Origin: Microtetraspora sp. NBRC 13810
GTDB taxonomy: Bacteria > Actinomycetota > Actinomycetes > Streptosporangiales > Streptosporangiaceae
Direction of reading: 5' to 3'
Assembly: GCF_030268685.1 (NCBI RefSeq)
Contig: NZ_BSRQ01000005.1
Coordinates: forward strand, 365,617-429,616
Length of the DNA stretch: 64,000 nucleotides
Shown here: piece by piece, positions 32,974-41,518 of the stretch
Layout of the letters: each line of letters begins with the position of its first letter
How positions within the stretch are numbered: the first letter of the stretch is position 1
Translations under genes and position numbers: made by a program
Notes under the pieces: model-generated
What the model was told of the DNA's origin: nothing
The model's input: the letters and a program-made list of their open reading frames with translations, nothing else
Databases searched by the model: none

Positions 32974-34031
32974 GACGTGGTCTGTGCGACCTTCGTCGCC
33001 GCGTCGCCGTCCACCGCCGCGGCGAGCTGCGGGACGAGCCGGTCCAGCACGTACGGCAGGCTCAGCACGGTGACGAAGGAGAAGGCCGCGCCGTAGTCGG
33101 TGCTCTCGCCCAGGAAGACCTCGCGGGACTCCTTCACCACCTTCAGGTCCTTGTAGACGGGGTCCGCGCGCAGGGTGGTGACGTCCTTGGCCAGGTCCGG
33201 CACCGTCCACACCACCACGTCCTGGTCGAGCAGGTCGCCGCGTTCCTTGCTGATGTTGGCGCCGAACTGGTCGCCGATGACCTTGTCGAGGTCGGTGGGC
33301 AGCTTGAGGCCGAGCGAGGAGAGGGTGCGCGAGCGCGGGTCCTGGCTGCCGTAGACGAAGAACCCCTCGTAGGGCGTGGCGACCAGGCCGGTGGCGCCGG
33401 CGAACTCCGGGTGCTCCCGGCGCAGCGTCGCGAACTTCCGCTCCACGCCTTCCACCAGGGCCTTCGCCTCGGCGGGCTTGCCCAGCGCCCGGCCGGTCGT
33501 CTCGGTCTGCTGCTGCCACGGGATGCCGTAGTCGTTGTACTCCTTGGGCTGGGCGACCACGGGCGCGAACTTCGACAGGGTGTCGTACTGCTCCTTGGTG
33601 AGCCCGGCGTACAGCGCGAGGATCAGGTCGGGCCTGAGGGCGGCGATCTGCTCCACCGGCGGGCCGGTGCCGGTGTCCTTCACCAGCGTCGGCACCGGGG
33701 CGCCGCCCAGTTTGCCGGTGGCCCACGGCCCGATCGCGCCGGGGAAGCCGCCGAACCAGTCGGTGGTGCCGACCGGGACCTTGCCGAGGGCCAGGACCGC
33801 GTCCTGGTCGGTGAGCCCCAGGGTGAAGACCCGCTGCGGTTCGGCGGTGATCGTGGTGGAGCCGAACTTGTGCTCGATGGTCACCGGGAAGGCGGCGTTC
33901 GCCGGGGCGGAGCTCTCGGGCGCGGCGGCTCCTGTGCCGGTGCCGGAGCCGCATGCGGCGACGGTGGTGAGAAGGAGCAGGAGGGACGCGAACGCCGTGA
34001 AGACCCGGGCGCGTTGCGAGGAGGGTGGCAT
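32970..34031 (-). CDS. Iron-siderophore ABC transporter, substrate-binding lipoprotein
   Basis: The product (353 aa) has a lipoprotein signal: basic start, hydrophobic core FTAFASLLLLLTTVAAC with the lipidated Cys near residue 27, then a Gly/Thr linker. The mature part is a class III binding protein (TroA/FecB-like), with PQRVFTLGLTDQDAVLALG and LRPDLILALYAGLTKEQYDT typical of the fold. It should capture a ferric siderophore outside the membrane and deliver it to the two permeases. The ATG at 34031 has AAGGA upstream. The further in-frame extension is rejected because it would bury the signal peptide. First gene of the operon, downstream of two iron boxes. Confidence 0.92.
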   Translation of the reverse strand: MPPSSQRARVFTAFASLLLLLTTVAACGSGTGTGAAAPESSAPANAAFPVTIEHKFGSTTITAEPQRVFTLGLTDQDAVLALGKVPVGTTDWFGGFPGAIGPWATGKLGGAPVPTLVKDTGTGPPVEQIAALRPDLILALYAGLTKEQYDTLSKFAPVVAQPKEYNDYGIPWQQQTETTGRALGKPAEAKALVEGVERKFATLRREHPEFAGATGLVATPYEGFFVYGSQDPRSRTLSSLGLKLPTDLDKVIGDQFGANISKERGDLLDQDVVVWTVPDLAKDVTTLRADPVYKDLKVVKESREVFLGESTDYGAAFSFVTVLSLPYVLDRLVPQLAAAVDGDAATKVAQTTS

Positions 34032-34165
34032 CGAGCGGTCCTTCGTGTCGGTGCGGGGGATTCCGTCGTGGAGGGCTCGCTGCGGCCCGCTCGGGCCGGG
34101 TGGCACCCTGTGCGCCCACGACGGCATGACCGACGCGTTCACCCGGCGCCCTCCGAAGGTCGAGT

Positions 34166-34204
34166 TTAGGTAAGGCTACACTAAATGAGGTAAGGCTAAC
34201 TATC
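34166..34204. promoter_or_regulatory. Two iron boxes (DmdR/IdeR-type operators)
   Basis: TTAGGTAAGGCTACACTAA (34166-34184) matches the iron-box consensus TTAGGTTAGGCTAACCTAA at 16 of 19 bases. A second copy at 34186-34204, TGAGGTAAGGCTAACTATC, matches 13 of 19. They sit about 135 bases upstream of the siderophore importer and 48 bases before the GNAT-like gene, as expected for iron-dependent repression. Confidence 0.85.
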
Positions 34205-34251
34205 TGCCTCGACGGCTGAGATTCTTGGCGTGTGGCGTAGTTCTGGGCCCC

Positions 34252-34755
34252 GTGACATTGATTCGCCGGCTCGGGGTCGAGGACCTGCCCGCCTGCCAGA
34301 AGCTCGCCCTTGACCGCGGTTGGGCGCCCGACGAGGTCCCCGGGGTGCGGGAGGCGGCGCCGGAGGACTTCGCGGCCGTTGTGGCGCTGGACGCCGAGGT
34401 CGCCGGGGCCGACCGGACCGTGGTGCTCGCCCCGCTGCTGGGCCGGGCGGAGAAGGTCGTGGTCGCCGACGGCGGGTTCGCGATTGCGTGGAACACCGCG
34501 GAGCAGCGCGTGATCGGCCCGGTAGCCGCCCCGTCGGAGGAGGCCGCCCGCGCGCTCATCGCGGCCGCGGCGCACGGGGCCGACCGCGAGGTGCGGGTCG
34601 AGGTGCTGGGCGCGTTCCCCGGCGTCGGCGCCTGGCTGGCGGCGCACGGCATGCGCGCCACGGGCGACCCGCTGGCCACGATGCTGCGCGGAACGCCCCG
34701 GCCGCCCGGCGACCGCGCCCGTTACGTCGCCCCGATCCTGCTGTCGCTCGGCTAG
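34252..34755 (+). CDS. GNAT-derived protein lacking the acetyltransferase core
   Basis: The product is 167 aa. The first ~26 residues (LIRRLGVEDLPACQKLALD) are the start of a GNAT acetyltransferase of the kind that carries an extra C-terminal GNAT-like domain. The following core, with the CoA-binding motif A, is absent. The sequence jumps to the C-terminal accessory domain (VVALDAEVAGADRTVVLAPL onward, about 45-165). The reading frame stays open across the junction, so an in-frame deletion of roughly 100 codons is likely. It is probably not an acetyltransferase. The GTG start has no good ribosome-binding site. Divergent from the iron importer. Confidence 0.6.
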   Translation: MTLIRRLGVEDLPACQKLALDRGWAPDEVPGVREAAPEDFAAVVALDAEVAGADRTVVLAPLLGRAEKVVVADGGFAIAWNTAEQRVIGPVAAPSEEAARALIAAAAHGADREVRVEVLGAFPGVGAWLAAHGMRATGDPLATMLRGTPRPPGDRARYVAPILLSLG

Positions 34756-34878
34756 CCGCGGTCGTCCGGCCCTGGACGGCGCTCGTGCCCCGGCTGGCCG
34801 CGGTCGTCCGGCCGGGATGGCGCTCGTGCCCCGGCCGGCCGCGATCCTCCGGCCGGGACAGCGCTCGTCCCCGGCCTA
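34755..34878. repeat. ~41-bp tandem repeat, three copies
   Basis: The units start at 34755, 34797 and 34838 with GCCGCGGTCGTCCGGCC and a GCGCTCGTGCCCCGGC tail, and differ at a few bases. They fill the whole gap between two convergent genes, from the stop codon of one to the stop codon of the other. Confidence 0.85.
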
Positions 34879-35619
34879 ATAGCGTTCGGCGTAGCGGGTC
34901 GGGGACTCGCCGAACATGTCCTTGAAGTCGCGGGCGAGGTGCGGCTGGTCGGCGTAGCCGAGCTCGGCGGCCAGTTCGGCCCAGTCGATCGGCGTGCCGG
35001 CGGCCAGCCGTTCGGTGACCTCGTGCAGCCGGTAGCGGCGGATGACCCACTTGGGGCCGATGCCGACGTACTCGGCGAACAGCCGTTGCAGGTCACGGGT
35101 GCCGGTGCCGAGCAGCCGGGCCAGCGTGCCGACCCGGGTGATCTCCGGCTCGGCGGAGATCGTCGCGACGATGTCCGCGGCCCGCCCGGCCCTGGGATCG
35201 GGCTCGGGGAGGTGGGCTCTGAGGAAGTCCTCGACCGCCGGGACGTCGTCCGCCTCCGGCACACCGCCGGGGAAGACCTCGCCCGCGTCGACGGACCGGT
35301 CGGTGAGCGACGAGACCGGCGCGCCCAGGAACGGCCGGAAACACCCGGGCCGGAACCGCACGCCGAGCACGCCGCCGGCCCCTTCGAGCACCCTGACCTG
35401 GTGCCCGCTGCACACCCCCTGCACTCTCGCGGCGCCGTCGTGGAAGGTCAGGTGCACGTTCGGATACGGCACGATCAGCTGGCGGTAGGGCTCCTCGTAG
35501 TTCCAGGAGACCATCCAGTAGTGCTCGACGTAGGGCGCGAGGTCCGGGGAGGGGGCGGGGAAGGCGTGGCGCTGGAACCGTGTCCACGCGCCGCCGAGTT
35601 CACGGACGTCTCTGGGCAC
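34876..35619 (-). CDS. AraC-family transcriptional regulator
   Basis: The product (247 aa) has an N-terminal sensing domain (DUF6597-like: YVEHYWMVSWNYEEPYRQLI, about 28-47; FRPGCFRPFLGAPVSSLTDR, about 92-111). The C-terminal AraC DNA-binding domain carries two helix-turn-helices (VGTLARLLGTGTRDLQRLF, about 160-178; WAELAAELGYADQPHLARDF, about 211-230). The GTG at 35619 begins the conserved part; upstream frame is shadow. Divergent from the DinB-like gene, which it may control. The shared 64-base gap contains TTGTTCAAGACAA (35641-35653), a partial palindrome. Confidence 0.88.
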   Translation of the reverse strand: MPRDVRELGGAWTRFQRHAFPAPSPDLAPYVEHYWMVSWNYEEPYRQLIVPYPNVHLTFHDGAARVQGVCSGHQVRVLEGAGGVLGVRFRPGCFRPFLGAPVSSLTDRSVDAGEVFPGGVPEADDVPAVEDFLRAHLPEPDPRAGRAADIVATISAEPEITRVGTLARLLGTGTRDLQRLFAEYVGIGPKWVIRRYRLHEVTERLAAGTPIDWAELAAELGYADQPHLARDFKDMFGESPTRYAERY

Positions 35620-35683
35620 GTCGTCGAGCTTATGTCGCGTTTGTTCAAGACAACCGCCGGCGTGCCGTGCTTTCTTGGGCGTC

Positions 35684-36262
35684 ATGTCTGACCAGTCGGT
35701 GGCCCGAGCGGCCGCTTCGCTCATAGAGATCGTCCGTGACATCGAGCCGGACCAGCTCGGCGCGCGGACGCCGTGCGCCGAGTACGACGTCCGCAAGCTG
35801 ATCAACCATCTGCTCTTCTGGGGGCCGTCGCTGGAAGGGGCGGCCCGCAAAGAGGCGGTGCCGCCGCCGGCCGCGGCGGAGACGGACGCGGACCTGACCG
35901 GTGGCGACTGGCGGGCCGCGGTCGAGGCGCACGCGGAACGCCTGGCCGCGGCATGGGGCCGGCCCGAGGCGTGGCAGGGCGTGACGCACATGGGCGGGCC
36001 GACCGAGCTGCCGGCGTCGCTGGTCGGCGGGATGGTCGTGGGCGAGTTGCTCGTGCACTCCTGGGACCTGGCCCAAGCGACCGGCCGCCCGACGACCTGG
36101 GACGACGGACTCGTCGCCTACACGCTCGAAGAGCTCGCCAAGAGTGTCGAGCAGGGCCGGAAGATGGGCGTCTACGGCCCCGAGGTCCCCGTCCCGGCGT
36201 CGGCCCCGCCGCTGGACCGCGTCCTCGCCCTCACCGGCCGCGACCCCGCGTGGACCGGCTGA
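35684..36262 (+). CDS. TIGR03086-type DinB-like metal-binding protein
   Basis: The product (192 aa) is of the mycothiol-dependent maleylpyruvate isomerase/DinB-like fold. It shows the family features TPCAEYDVRKLINHLLFW (metal-ligand histidine near 42) and GELLVHSWDLAQATGRP (about 122-138), whose His-x3-Asp pair completes the metal site. Family members are thiol-dependent transferases or isomerases of mostly unknown substrate. The ATG at 35684 is preferred; TTG 35675 is possible. Its stop codon lies inside an 8-bp tandem repeat. Confidence 0.87.
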   Translation: MSDQSVARAAASLIEIVRDIEPDQLGARTPCAEYDVRKLINHLLFWGPSLEGAARKEAVPPPAAAETDADLTGGDWRAAVEAHAERLAAAWGRPEAWQGVTHMGGPTELPASLVGGMVVGELLVHSWDLAQATGRPTTWDDGLVAYTLEELAKSVEQGRKMGVYGPEVPVPASAPPLDRVLALTGRDPAWTG

Positions 36263-36292
36263 CCGGCTGACCGGCTGACCGGCTGACCGGCT
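36253..36292. repeat. 8-bp tandem repeat, five copies
   Basis: GACCGGCT is repeated five times exactly, starting in the last codons of the DinB-like gene. The TGA stop is made by the first repeat junction, so gain or loss of units leaves the protein unchanged. Confidence 0.9.
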
Positions 36293-36345
36293 GCCGCGAG
36301 GCGGCCGGCCGCCCGCGCTCCGGCCGGAAGCGCGGGCGGGGGCGG

Positions 36346-38325
36346 TCAGCCGACGTGGATGCGCGGGCGGCGGGCCGGGTCCGGCTCGCTCTTGCGGATG
36401 ATCTCGCGGACCACCGGCGCCGTGTCGCCCCGGCCGAGGAGCAGGTACCGGAACAGGTGCGTCACCGGGCTGCCCTCAGCCCACTCGAAGTAGCAGTGCG
36501 GGCGGACCCCGGTGCCGTCCCGCAGGGCGAGCAGCACGGCGGCGATGGCGTTCGGCGCCGCCGGGCTCTCGGCGCGCAGCACGCGGTGCTCGCCGACCTG
36601 CACCCCCCGCACCCGGAGCACGTCGCTGAACGCGGAAGGGTCGATGACGTCGACCTCCAGGAAGACCACGTCGGCCCGCCCCGGCACCGGGTTCATGCCG
36701 CGCTGCTCCCGCTCCTTGGCGGCGTACTCCGCCACGTCGCCCCGCTGCCTGCGGTTGGCGATGACGTCGAGTTCCCCGTTGTGGGCCAGCGAGTCGGCGA
36801 CGAACCGGCGGGCCGCCTCGTCGAACTCGATCCGGTCGGCGCGCAGCTCGGTGGTCCGGGTCACCCGGGAGACCAGCGAGATCACCACGATGCCCACGAT
36901 GAAGGCGGCCGAGATCGCGATGCCGTCCGGCTTCTCCCAGATGTTCTCGGCCAGCGCGTAGAGCAGGACCAGGGTGAGGACGGTGAAGCCGGCCGTGGCC
37001 GCGTGCCGGCCGCGGCGCAGGGCGGAGATCGTCACCGCGACGGCGCCGGAGACCATCATGGCGAGGATCCCGGTGGCGTAGGCGCCGGCCTGGGCGTCGA
37101 CGTCGGCGCCGAAGGCGATGGTGATGGCCACGCAGATGACCGTGTAGACGGCGACGACGGGCCGGACCGCGCGGCCCCACTCCGGCGCCATCCCGTAGGA
37201 GGGCAGGTATCGCGGCACGATGTTGATCAGTCCGGCCATCGCGGAGGCCCCGGCGAACCACAGGATGAGGATGGTGCTGATGTCGTAGAGGGTGCCGGCC
37301 GCCTCGCCCATGTGCTCGTGGGCCAGGTAGGCGAGCGCGCGGCCGTTGGCGGCGCCGCCGGGGGCGAACTCCTTGGCCGGGATGAGCACCGTGGTCACAA
37401 AACTCGTCGCGATCAGGTAGACGCTCATGATGAGCGCGGCGGTGGTCAGCAGCTTGCGGGTGTTCCGGATCCGGGCGGTCAGCCGTTGCCCCGCGTCGGC
37501 TCCCTCGGCGGCGACCAGCGGCATCATGCTCACCCCGGTCTCGAAACCGGACAGGCCGAGCACCAGCAGCGGGAACGCCAGCACGGCGGGCCCCACGACC
37601 CCGCCGAAGCCGCCCCGCCCCTCGGTCAGCGCGTCCAGCCAGGCCGCCACCGCGCCCGGCGTGGTGGCGACCTCGAACAGCCCGACGCCGACGACGATCG
37701 CGTTCAGCCCGAGGAACAGCGCGACCAGCGGGATGGCGACCCCGACCGCCTCGCTGAAGCCGAGCAGGAACACCCCGCCGAGGATCAGCAGCAGCACCAC
37801 GGTGATGAGGACGGCGTGCCCGTGCAGGAATCCCGGCGCGTACGGGTTCTCCAGGATGTGCACCGAGGCGTCCGCGGCCGACAGGGTGATGGTGATGATC
37901 CACGACGTGGCCACGAAGCCGAGCAGCACCAGCACGAACACCTTGCCGCGCCAGAAGGGCAGCAGGTGTTCCAGCATCGCCACCGAGCCCTGCCCGTTCG
38001 GGCTCTCCCTGGCCACCCGCCGGTACATCGGCAGCATGCCGAGCAGCGTCAGCGCGACGATGAGCATCGTCGCCAGCGGTGACAGCGAACCGGCGGCCAG
38101 CGCGGCGATGCCCGGCAGGTAGGCCAGGGTGGAGAAGTAGTCCACCCCGGTCAGGCACATCACCTTCCACCACGCGTGCGGCTCGGCGTGCGACTCGCCG
38201 GCCTCGGGGCCGACCGGCTGGACCCGGTGCTCCAGCAGCCACCGGGCGAACCGCCCGCCGGGCGCCGCCGGGCGTCCCGGGCTCTCGACCACGGCCGGAA
38301 CGGTCCGCCCGCCAGTACCGCTCAT
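36346..38325 (-). CDS. APC-superfamily permease with cytoplasmic C-terminal domain
   Basis: The product (659 aa) has about twelve membrane helices (residues ~55-510), beginning with [19 protein letters not shown], an APC-type first helix. A soluble C-terminal region (~520-659) follows, containing [20 protein letters not shown]. The size and tail resemble large APC permeases, some of which (KimA-like) import potassium rather than amino acids; the substrate cannot be decided from sequence. The ATG at 38325 has GGGGAGAAG upstream. Possible regulatory direct repeats lie about 130-160 bases upstream. Confidence 0.88.
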   Translation of the reverse strand: MSGTGGRTVPAVVESPGRPAAPGGRFARWLLEHRVQPVGPEAGESHAEPHAWWKVMCLTGVDYFSTLAYLPGIAALAAGSLSPLATMLIVALTLLGMLPMYRRVARESPNGQGSVAMLEHLLPFWRGKVFVLVLLGFVATSWIITITLSAADASVHILENPYAPGFLHGHAVLITVVLLLILGGVFLLGFSEAVGVAIPLVALFLGLNAIVVGVGLFEVATTPGAVAAWLDALTEGRGGFGGVVGPAVLAFPLLVLGLSGFETGVSMMPLVAAEGADAGQRLTARIRNTRKLLTTAALIMSVYLIATSFVTTVLIPAKEFAPGGAANGRALAYLAHEHMGEAAGTLYDISTILILWFAGASAMAGLINIVPRYLPSYGMAPEWGRAVRPVVAVYTVICVAITIAFGADVDAQAGAYATGILAMMVSGAVAVTISALRRGRHAATAGFTVLTLVLLYALAENIWEKPDGIAISAAFIVGIVVISLVSRVTRTTELRADRIEFDEAARRFVADSLAHNGELDVIANRRQRGDVAEYAAKEREQRGMNPVPGRADVVFLEVDVIDPSAFSDVLRVRGVQVGEHRVLRAESPAAPNAIAAVLLALRDGTGVRPHCYFEWAEGSPVTHLFRYLLLGRGDTAPVVREIIRKSEPDPARRPRIHVG

Positions 38326-38449
38326 CTGCCGCTTCTCCCCATTCAGTTCCCCCGTGCGCCCGTTACGGCCGGTGTCGTCACGCGACCCCTTACCTCGGGC
38401 GTCGTACGGCGCGCCGCGCGTTACCGGAAAGGCAGGTCCGACGCGTGAC

Positions 38450-38486
38450 GATATACGGCTCTTTGAGGGGGATATACGGTTCTTGA
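38450..38486. promoter_or_regulatory. Direct repeats upstream of the APC permease
   Basis: GATATACGGCTCTTTGA (38450-38466) and GATATACGGTTCTTGA (38471-38486) are 21 bases apart, and a partial third copy GGTTCTTGACG follows. Spacing of two helical turns suits a direct-repeat operator for the minus-strand permease. No known regulator is matched. Confidence 0.4.
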
Positions 38487-38522
38487 CGGGTTCTTGACGC
38501 AAAGCTCAGGTGCCGAGTCCGG

Positions 38523-39130
38523 TCACCGGCTGGGCACGACGACGGCGTCCGGGTTGCCGGGGGCGTAGACGGTGATCCCCTGGGGGAGGGACTTGAGCTT
38601 GTCGATCTCGGCGCAGGCCGGGCACCTGTCGTAGCGGTCCTGCCTGGCCCGGTTGGCCGCCGCCTCGGCCTCGGCCTGGTCCACCTTCGCCTGGGCCTCG
38701 GCCACGCTCGCGGCGGCGGCGAGAGAGCTGTCCACCGACCGCTGGACGTCCTGCGGCAGCGTCACCCGGACCAGGTTGAAGCGCAGGCCGGTGAGGAATC
38801 TGTCCTGGCCGCGGAAGGTACGGGTGCCGAACTTGTCGTCGAACCGCTTCAGCGTCTCGTGGTCGAGGTTGAGCGTGAAGTAGAGCGTGCCCTCGATGCC
38901 CAGGTTGACGCCGTCGCTGCTGGGAGTCGTGACGACGTCCACGCCGAGGGCGGTGGCCCGCTTGGGGTCGGCGGTGATGGTGTAGAAGCGCTGCTGGGCC
39001 GGGTACGGGTGGACCTCGGACCACAGGCCGCTCCAGGTGAGCCCGGAGCCGGGATCGACCACCTGCCTGATCTGGTTGTCGTGGAAGAGCCCGCCGTCCC
39101 GGACGATCGCGATCTCGCCGGCCCGGGTGC
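38523..39130 (-). pseudogene. Truncated SPFH (stomatin/prohibitin-like) protein gene
   Basis: The frame carries SPFH-domain sequence: AGEIAIVRDGGLFHDN, YPAQQRFYTITADPKRATAL, DGVNLGIEGTLYFTLNLDHE and a coiled-coil end with RCPACAEIDKLKSLPQGITV. The N-terminal membrane anchor and start codon are missing. The domain begins right at the end of the TetR gene, with no ATG or GTG nearby. A middle segment of about 100 residues, expected between GTRTFRGQ and LRFNLVRVTLP, is also absent. Two deletions make a functional product unlikely. Confidence 0.7.
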
Positions 39131-39136
39131 CGGTGT

Positions 39137-39916
39137 TCAGGAGGGTGTCGCGGCGGCCCGTAGGAAGGCGTCGGCGAAGACCTCGCACACCTGGTCGATC
39201 GGCGGCATCTCGGCTCCTATGACCGGCTCCAGGGTCGGGCGCAGCAGCGCGTGCACCACCAGCGGGCCGAGCAGGAGCTGCACCAGCAGCGGGAACGGCA
39301 GCGGCCTGAGCCGCCCGGCGGCCACGTGGGTCATCAGCAGCGAGCGCAGGCCGGCCTCGATCCGGGGCAGCATGACCCGCATCACCTCGCTGCCCGGCCC
39401 GCCCGCCCGGGTGAAGACGTCGCCGAGGATGGCCGGCAGCACGCGCGGCTCCTGGCGGAACGCCGTGACCATCGCCCGGTAGACCGCCGGCACCATGTCC
39501 TCCAGCCGCTCGGGCGGATCGGCGGCGATCGCCTCCAGGTCGGGCACCGGGCCGTAACGCTCGAAGACCGCGGCGAGCAGGCCGTCCCTGCCTTCGAAGA
39601 CGGTGTGCAGGCTGGGCAGGGAGCACTCGGCCGCGGCGGCGACCGCGTCCAGGGTGACGCCGCCGAGCCCGCGCTCGCCGATGAGGTGGGCCGTCGCCGT
39701 GATCGCCCGCTCCCGCACCGGCGGCCGGCCGCCCGGGTCCACGCCCGCCAGCCGTACCGCCTCGTCCAGGGCCGAGCGGTTGCCGCCCAGCCGGCGCAGC
39801 AGGGTGCTGCGGGAGATGCCCGCGGCGGCGGCGATCGCGGCTAGGGGCACCTCCGCGACGTCCTGGCCGCGCTCCCTGGCCGCGGCGAGCGCGGCCTCCA
39901 CCAGTTCCGTACGCAT
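39137..39916 (-). CDS. TetR-family regulator with two helix-turn-helix domains
   Basis: The product (259 aa) has two TetR-type DNA-binding segments in tandem: VPLAAIAAAAGISRSTLLRR (about 23-42) and VTLDAVAAAAECSLPSLHTV (about 87-106), the second followed by the usual FEGRDGLLAAVFERYG. The rest is a ligand-binding domain ending in a dimer-helix region. Most TetR proteins have one such domain. The ATG is at 39916. It is divergent from an FAD monooxygenase gene, with a perfect palindrome between them. Confidence 0.85.
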   Translation of the reverse strand: MRTELVEAALAAARERGQDVAEVPLAAIAAAAGISRSTLLRRLGGNRSALDEAVRLAGVDPGGRPPVRERAITATAHLIGERGLGGVTLDAVAAAAECSLPSLHTVFEGRDGLLAAVFERYGPVPDLEAIAADPPERLEDMVPAVYRAMVTAFRQEPRVLPAILGDVFTRAGGPGSEVMRVMLPRIEAGLRSLLMTHVAAGRLRPLPFPLLVQLLLGPLVVHALLRPTLEPVIGAEMPPIDQVCEVFADAFLRAAATPS

Positions 39917-39972
39917 GCGGGCAGCCTACTACTACACATCTGACACGGTTCCATGTACTGTGCCTAGTAGAG

Positions 39973-39990
39973 ATTCATCAAGTGATGAAT
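39973..39990. promoter_or_regulatory. Perfect palindrome, probable TetR operator
   Basis: ATTCATCAAGTGATGAAT is a perfect 8+2+8 palindrome, 14 bases before the monooxygenase ATG and 57 bases from the TetR start. Binding here would block ribosome or polymerase access to the monooxygenase gene. Confidence 0.7.
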
Positions 39991-40003
39991 AGAGGAGGGC
40001 TCC

Positions 40004-41233
40004 ATGTCTGAGAGCACCACCGTCCTCGTCAGCGGGGGAGGCCCCGCGGGGCTGATGCTCGGCCTGTTACTGGCCCGGGCGGGGATCGAGGTCACCGTGC
40101 TGGAGAAGCACGGCGACTTCCTGCGCGACTTCCGCGGGGACACCGTGCACGCCGCCACCGTCCGGCTGATGGACGAGCTGGGCCTCGGCGAGAAGTTCCG
40201 CCGGCTGCCGCAGAGCCGGCTAGGCAACGTGCGGATGGCCGCCGCCGACGGCAGCCTGGTCACGCTGGGCGACTTCGGCACCCTCTCGCCGCCCTACGAC
40301 TACATCGCGATGATGCCGCAGTGGGATCTGCTCAGCTTCATCGCCGCCGAGGCCGAGCGCGAGCCGGCCTTCACCCTGCGGATGAACACCGAGGTCACCG
40401 GGCTGATCAGGGAGGGAGACGTCGCGACGGGCGTGCGCTACCGCACCGCGGACGGCACGGAGGGGGAGATCAGGGCCGAGCTCACCGTCGCCTGCGACGG
40501 CCGCCACTCGCTGCTGCGCAGGGAGGCCGGGCTGGTGCCGCGGGAATACCCCGTGCCGTTCGACGTGTGGTGGTTCCGGCTGCCGCGGCACGCGCACGAG
40601 GAGGACGAGATCGCCGCCGTCCTGCCGCGGTTCGACGGCGACCAGATCATGCTCAAGCTGGTCAGGGACGACTTCTACCAGATGGCCTACTTCACCGAGA
40701 AGGGCGCCGGGCCCCGGGTGCGGGCCGAGGGGGTCGAGCGCTTCCGTGAGCGGGTCGCCCGGCTGGCTCCGGAACTGGCCGACCGGGTCGACGTCATCGA
40801 GAGCGTGGACGACCTGCACATGCTCGACGTGAAGCTCAACCGCCTGGAGCGCTGGTACCGCGCCGGGCTGTTGTGCATCGGCGACGCCGCGCACGCGATG
40901 TCACCCGCCGGCGGGATGGGCATCAACTTGGCCATTCAGGACGCGGTGGCCACCGCCGCGCTGCTCGCCGGGCCGTTGCGCAGGCACCGGGTCACCACCC
41001 GCGATCTGGCCAGGGTGCAGCGGCGCCGGACCCCGCCCACGGTCATCGTGCAGGCCGCCCAGCGCTTCCTCCAGCGGGCGATATTCGAGCCGCGCCTGAC
41101 GGGCAAGGCCAGCGGGCCGCCCCGGCTCGCGGTGTTCCTCGGCCGCAACGTCCCGGTGTTCCGCCGCTTCCCGGCCCGGCTCATCGCCTTCGGCCCCCGC
41201 CCCGAGCACGCCCCCGCCTTCGCCCGCCGCTGA
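40004..41233 (+). CDS. FAD-dependent monooxygenase (aromatic hydroxylase type)
   Basis: The product (409 aa) has the FAD-binding GGGPAGLMLGLLLARAGIEV near residue 11, the DG motif VACDGRHSLLRREAG (about 161-175), and the second FAD motif GLLCIGDAAHAMSPAGGMGI (about 288-307). This places it among class A flavoprotein hydroxylases, similar to Rox-type rifampicin monooxygenases and polyketide hydroxylases. It uses NADPH and O2 on an aromatic substrate. The ATG at 40004 has GAGGAGGG upstream. The divergent tandem-HTH TetR regulator and the palindrome suggest substrate-induced expression, as for detoxifying enzymes. Confidence 0.9.
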   Translation: MSESTTVLVSGGGPAGLMLGLLLARAGIEVTVLEKHGDFLRDFRGDTVHAATVRLMDELGLGEKFRRLPQSRLGNVRMAAADGSLVTLGDFGTLSPPYDYIAMMPQWDLLSFIAAEAEREPAFTLRMNTEVTGLIREGDVATGVRYRTADGTEGEIRAELTVACDGRHSLLRREAGLVPREYPVPFDVWWFRLPRHAHEEDEIAAVLPRFDGDQIMLKLVRDDFYQMAYFTEKGAGPRVRAEGVERFRERVARLAPELADRVDVIESVDDLHMLDVKLNRLERWYRAGLLCIGDAAHAMSPAGGMGINLAIQDAVATAALLAGPLRRHRVTTRDLARVQRRRTPPTVIVQAAQRFLQRAIFEPRLTGKASGPPRLAVFLGRNVPVFRRFPARLIAFGPRPEHAPAFARR

Positions 41234-41392
41234 CTCGCTGCCGGGCACGGCGGCCCGCACGGCACCCCTTCAGCCGGGCACGGGTGAGCGGGTGCCCGGC
41301 GGGCCGCCGGTGCGCGTCATGGGACGGTCCCGGGCGTCGAACCCCAGAAGGAGACGCCGGGGAGATCAACTTCTCAACTTTCGGCAGCCGAG

Positions 41393-41421
41393 TTGAAGCG
41401 GACGATCAATCCCGGCATAGT
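41393..41421 (+). promoter_or_regulatory. Promoter of the conservon operon
   Basis: TTGAAG (41393-41398), a 17-base spacer and CATAGT (41416-41421) form a plausible primary-sigma promoter about 95 bases before cvnA. TCAACT at 41373-41378 and AGTTGA at 41391-41396 form an inverted repeat overlapping the -35 region. Confidence 0.5.
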
Positions 41422-41518
41422 GGTGCAAATCACAAAGCGCATCAGTCGCCGCGTGCACATCGGCACTCGCCGCTCCCGGCCCGGCTATGCGCAGGAACGC
41501 GCGGACAGGACATGACGC

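Noticed and set aside
31169..33096. Long plus-strand frames opposite the siderophore permeases
   Set aside because: They are antisense to membrane proteins with diagnostic FecCD motifs and consist of charged low-complexity sequence.
38326..38522. A c-di-AMP (ydaO-type) riboswitch before the APC permease
   Set aside because: Considered because some large APC permeases import potassium, but I could not trace the conserved core or paired helices; only direct repeats are visible.
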